Assembly (NCBI GenBank): GCA_026394695.1
Contig: JAPKXT010000184.1
Span: forward strand, 1-13,839
Length of the DNA: 13,839 nt
Origin: Methanoregula sp.
GTDB taxonomy: Archaea; Halobacteriota; Methanomicrobia; Methanomicrobiales; Methanospirillaceae
Direction: 5' to 3'
Under the pieces are notes generated by a model, which did no database searches, was not told the origin of the DNA, and worked only from the letters and a program-made list of their open reading frames with translations. This document shows positions 13,251 to 13,839 of this stretch, one piece after another. How positions within the stretch are numbered: the first letter of the stretch is position 1; every line of letters starts with the position of its first letter. Position numbers and translations under genes: made by a program.

Positions 13251-13839
13251 ATGAAAATCATCCGGGCACCAAGCATTGGAAGGGCACACGAGCTGGTCAT
13301 CACCACAATCCTCGAAAAAGGCCGGGTTCTTCATACCGAAGATGCCGAAGCAACCATTGAGTTTGAAGAAGTTACCCTGCAGGTTGATACCCCGCTGGCA
13401 GAACCGGCAGTGAGCCCGCACTCACGGTTCCAGCAGAGATTTGTTGAACAGTATGCCCGGGATCTGTTGCAGGGCTCGCATGCCACCTTCGAGTACGACT
13501 ATCATGGCAGGCTCTTTGACTGGGGGGAACGTCTGGTCGCTGACGGGCAACCGGTGCACATCGACCAGATTGCCTACATTGTTGACAAACTCAAATCATC
13601 ACCGTCAACACGGCGTGCGATTGCAATTACATGGAACCCCGTGATCGATGAAAAGCTCGATGACTGCCCCTGCCTCCAGCTCGTCCAGTGTGTCCTGAGG
13701 GAGAACAAACTCAACATGCGGGTAGTCTTCCGGTCAAATGACATGCTTACTGCAGCCGGGGCGAATATGTATGCCCTCGTTCAACTCCAGAAAACAATTG
13801 CCGATGCGCTTTTTGTCCCGTGCGGCACCTATACCCACA
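13251..13839 (+). CDS. thyA: Methanogen-type thymidylate synthase, N-terminal part
   Basis: This cytoplasmic enzyme methylates dUMP to dTMP. The first 196 residues are visible and the frame runs off the window. It follows the divergent methanogen branch of ThyA, not ThyX: RRAIAITWNP at 121-130, a catalytic-cysteine block DCPCLQLVQC at 138-147 (ThyA PCHxxxQF, so Cys141 is the likely nucleophile), and RSND at 161-164 followed by AAGANMYALVQL, matching the dUMP-binding RSxD and the following helix. In methanogens the carbon donor is thought to be methylene-H4MPT or its relative rather than methylene-folate. The ATG at 13251 is chosen because it starts MKIIRAPSIGRAHE without any in-frame extension of family likeness; no ribosome site is visible. 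It is divergent from the S-layer gene. Confidence 0.9.
   Translation, partial: MKIIRAPSIGRAHELVITTILEKGRVLHTEDAEATIEFEEVTLQVDTPLAEPAVSPHSRFQQRFVEQYARDLLQGSHATFEYDYHGRLFDWGERLVADGQPVHIDQIAYIVDKLKSSPSTRRAIAITWNPVIDEKLDDCPCLQLVQCVLRENKLNMRVVFRSNDMLTAAGANMYALVQLQKTIADALFVPCGTYTH

Noticed and set aside
1..13839. CRISPR array, insertion sequence or prophage
   Set aside because: No regularly spaced repeats, transposase, integrase or attachment-type repeats at the tRNA were found.

Overview
The window reads as chromosomal DNA of a hydrogenotrophic methanogenic archaeon, most likely of the order Methanomicrobiales (inference). Support comes from the end of a coenzyme F420-dependent methylene-tetrahydromethanopterin dehydrogenase (mtd), a complete F420-dependent methylene-tetrahydromethanopterin reductase (mer), an NrpR-type nitrogen regulator, an archaeal AMP phosphorylase, a methanogen-type thymidylate synthase, and an S-layer glycoprotein with a Thr/Pro linker and a C-terminal sorting signal. 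Signals are archaeal: AT-rich TATA-like boxes about 25 bases upstream of starts, GGAGG-type ribosome sites on some genes and none on others, and T-tract terminators. I see no insertion sequence, CRISPR array or phage gene.

Layout. 1-240 (+): end of mtd. 297-1226 (-): a GalT-like HIT-superfamily nucleotidyltransferase. 1389-2378 (-): mer. 2379-2850: divergent promoter region. 2851-5247 (+): a very divergent FtsZ/tubulin-superfamily protein with a roughly 400-residue disordered tail. 5248-6638 (-): dCTP deaminase/dUTPase-family gene overlapping a single-domain nrpR, meeting the tubulin-like gene stop-to-stop with no base between. 6695-6766 (+): tRNA-Arg(TCG). 6774-8168 (-): five-repeat membrane-anchored surface protein. 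8208-9731 (-): AMP phosphorylase. 9780-10206: intergenic region with a GC-rich, hairpin-rich block and short repeats. 10217-12862 (-): S-layer protein. 12863-13250: long AT-rich divergent promoter region. 13251 to window end (+): thymidylate synthase, cut by the window edge.

How the genes work together. Mtd makes methylene-H4MPT and Mer reduces it. The methanogen thymidylate synthase probably uses the same folate analogue as its carbon donor, and the Dcd/Dut-family enzyme would supply its dUMP. AMP phosphorylase belongs to the archaeal nucleoside-phosphate salvage route leading to ribose-1,5-bisphosphate. The S-layer protein and the five-repeat protein are envelope components. The most unusual gene is the tubulin-like one: its fold motifs T1, T7 and the C-terminal domain are readable, but the GTP-phosphate signature loop T4 is rewritten. 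The GC-rich block at about 9862-10040 is the best candidate for an unannotated RNA or element.
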